50,570 bases of DNA, from contig JAGBBP010000043.1 of NCBI GenBank assembly GCA_017938405.1, forward strand, positions 1 through 50,570, given 5' to 3'. The notes under the pieces are model-generated. The model searched no databases. It saw only the letters and a program-made list of their open reading frames with translations, and was not told the DNA's origin. The position numbers were made by a program, and so were the translations under genes. The stretch's first letter is position 1. Each line of letters opens with the position of its first letter. This document shows, in pieces, positions 49,746 to 50,570 of the stretch. Origin of the DNA: Lachnospiraceae bacterium (GTDB lineage: Bacteria > Bacillota > Clostridia > Lachnospirales > Lachnospiraceae).

Positions 49746-50291
49746 TTACTCTTCCCCCCGCAGTTCCACTGCAATATACGCATGCTGCAAATGAGGCAAG
49801 ATCTTATTCAGCAAATCTTCCGTAGTAAAACGGATACTGGATGTATTCTTGCATGGATGGCATCCGAAATATTCCTCTTCCAGTAAGTCCTTGTCAATCA
49901 ACAACTGTACTTTTCCTTCCGCATCCTTTATCAGCCCCAGCACACTGGCAGACCCCGGAAGCACGCCGAGAAGTTCTTCCATAGCTTCTCCCGATGCAAA
50001 GGAAAGTCTGGCGGAATTAATTTGAGAAGAAAGCTCCTTTGTCTTAAACACCTTATCTCCCGGCATAAGAAGTAAATAGTAATCCGTCTTCTGCCGGTTA
50101 CAAAGTACTAAATTCTTGCACATCTTAACGCCTAGAACCTCATCGATTTCCGCGCAATCCTCCATGGTCAGTGCCGGTTCGTGGTCCACATAGGTATACG
50201 AAATATTTAATTCCTCCAAAAGAGCGAAGGAACGCTGTTCCATCTCCGTGCGGGAGGAAAGATCGGTAGGGGTGGTGGTATATGGTGTCAT
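49746..50291 (-). CDS. YbaK/ProX-type aminoacyl-tRNA deacylase
   Basis: 181 residues from the ATG at 50291 (SD AAGGAGG); the extension to 50348 has no SD. The YbaK-fold pattern starts LEELNISYTYVDHEPALTME, then MCKNLVLCNRQKTDYYLLLM with the conserved Lys-Asn, LSFASGEAMEELLGVLPGSA with the Gly-x-x-Pro loop, and a C-terminal FGCHPCKNTSSIRFT. This is the freestanding ProXp-ala/PrdX-like group, which hydrolyses mischarged tRNA(Pro). The genes around it are unrelated. Confidence 0.85.
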   Translation of the reverse strand: MTPYTTTPTDLSSRTEMEQRSFALLEELNISYTYVDHEPALTMEDCAEIDEVLGVKMCKNLVLCNRQKTDYYLLLMPGDKVFKTKELSSQINSARLSFASGEAMEELLGVLPGSASVLGLIKDAEGKVQLLIDKDLLEEEYFGCHPCKNTSSIRFTTEDLLNKILPHLQHAYIAVELRGEE

Positions 50292-50488
50292 GGTGAGCCT
50301 CCTTGTTTTACAATATATCCATGCATGATTTTTAAAATAATATATCAACTATATTTATCATACCATAGAGTTTTCTTTTCTTCCACAATAATTACTTCTA
50401 TTTTGCGATTGAGATTGCAAACGTACGACTGCACTTATCGAGAGCATAAGTTTAGTTCCGGCGAAGTAATCGGAAGGAAAGGAGAACT

Positions 50489-50570
50489 ATGAAGAGATTT
50501 GGTTTACGCGCTCTTGCAGGCACGTTGGCAACGTTGATGGTAGTATCCGCGTTCGCTCCGGCAAAGGCTG
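50489..50570 (+). CDS. Start of a secreted protein (signal peptide only)
   Basis: SD GGAAAGGAG and ATG at 50489; the frame continues past the right edge. The visible 27 residues are a classical Sec signal peptide: MKRFGLR, a hydrophobic core LAGTLATLMVVSAF, and APAKA as the likely cleavage site. The mature part is not in the window. Region 50349-50488 has no clear promoter. Confidence 0.75.
   Translation, partial: MKRFGLRALAGTLATLMVVSAFAPAKA

Noticed and set aside
1..50570. tRNA, rRNA, transposase, integrase or prophage genes
   Set aside because: None were found in either strand on reading; the accessory region shows no recombinase or tRNA-flanked ends.

Overview
The window looks like a chromosome segment of a motile gut-type Clostridia, most likely a Lachnospiraceae member. 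The reasons are the flagellin ending QILSLLQS, the CD3324-family and DUF2508 (YaaL) small proteins, the short paired chromate transporters, the malQ-malEFG locus without malK, and the arginine decarboxylase / spermidine synthase / agmatinase / carboxy(nor)spermidine dehydrogenase / decarboxylase operon. Ribosome binding sites are strong AGGAGG types and base composition is near even. I cannot name a genus. No rRNA, tRNA, CRISPR array, transposase, integrase or phage gene was seen.

Layout. 1-4.25 kb (minus): a Tad/Flp pilus operon reading CpaE-like, TadA ATPase, TadB, TadC, then the first codons of an Flp1-like pilin, from one good sigma-A promoter. 4.3-23.7 kb: an accessory-looking stretch. 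It holds DUF2508; a GNAT acetyltransferase behind a leader peptide and terminator; a nucleoside phosphorylase; an ECF sigma / membrane anti-sigma-like pair; a large M6-type metalloprotease lipoprotein; two P-loop kinase-like proteins; three more GNATs; two XRE-TPR regulators; a DUF3990 + HTH pair resembling a toxin-antitoxin module; a lipid kinase; a three-gene ABC exporter; an aminoglycoside-nucleotidyltransferase-like protein; a methyltransferase; and a CD3324-family regulator behind its own leader ORF and hairpin. 23.7-31.6 kb (minus): two half-size chromate transporters, an esterase, a 247-bp nested palindrome, then malG, malF, malE and malQ. 31.8-39.06 kb (minus): a sigma factor fused to a large C-terminal domain, then a late-flagellar operon (giant FliK-like protein, flagellin, FliS, small membrane protein) from a sigma-28-type promoter. 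39.1-43.3 kb: a DUF885 lipoprotein and a membrane GGDEF-EAL protein. 43.6-49.7 kb: a long structured RNA leader and the five-gene polyamine operon. 49.7-50.57 kb: a YbaK/ProX-type deacylase and the start of a secreted protein.

The main signals not explained by ordinary gene calls are these: (i) an RNA of about 300 nt with its own promoter, a closing stem and at least eight helices ahead of the polyamine operon, followed by a second terminator-like hairpin; (ii) two separate leader-ORF/terminator attenuators; (iii) three HTH regulator loci, each with perfect palindromes placed in its core promoter; (iv) the long nested palindrome after malG; (v) a TadC homolog carrying an extracytoplasmic Ig-like domain; (vi) a 1062-residue FliK-like protein driven by a sigma-28 promoter together with flagellin.
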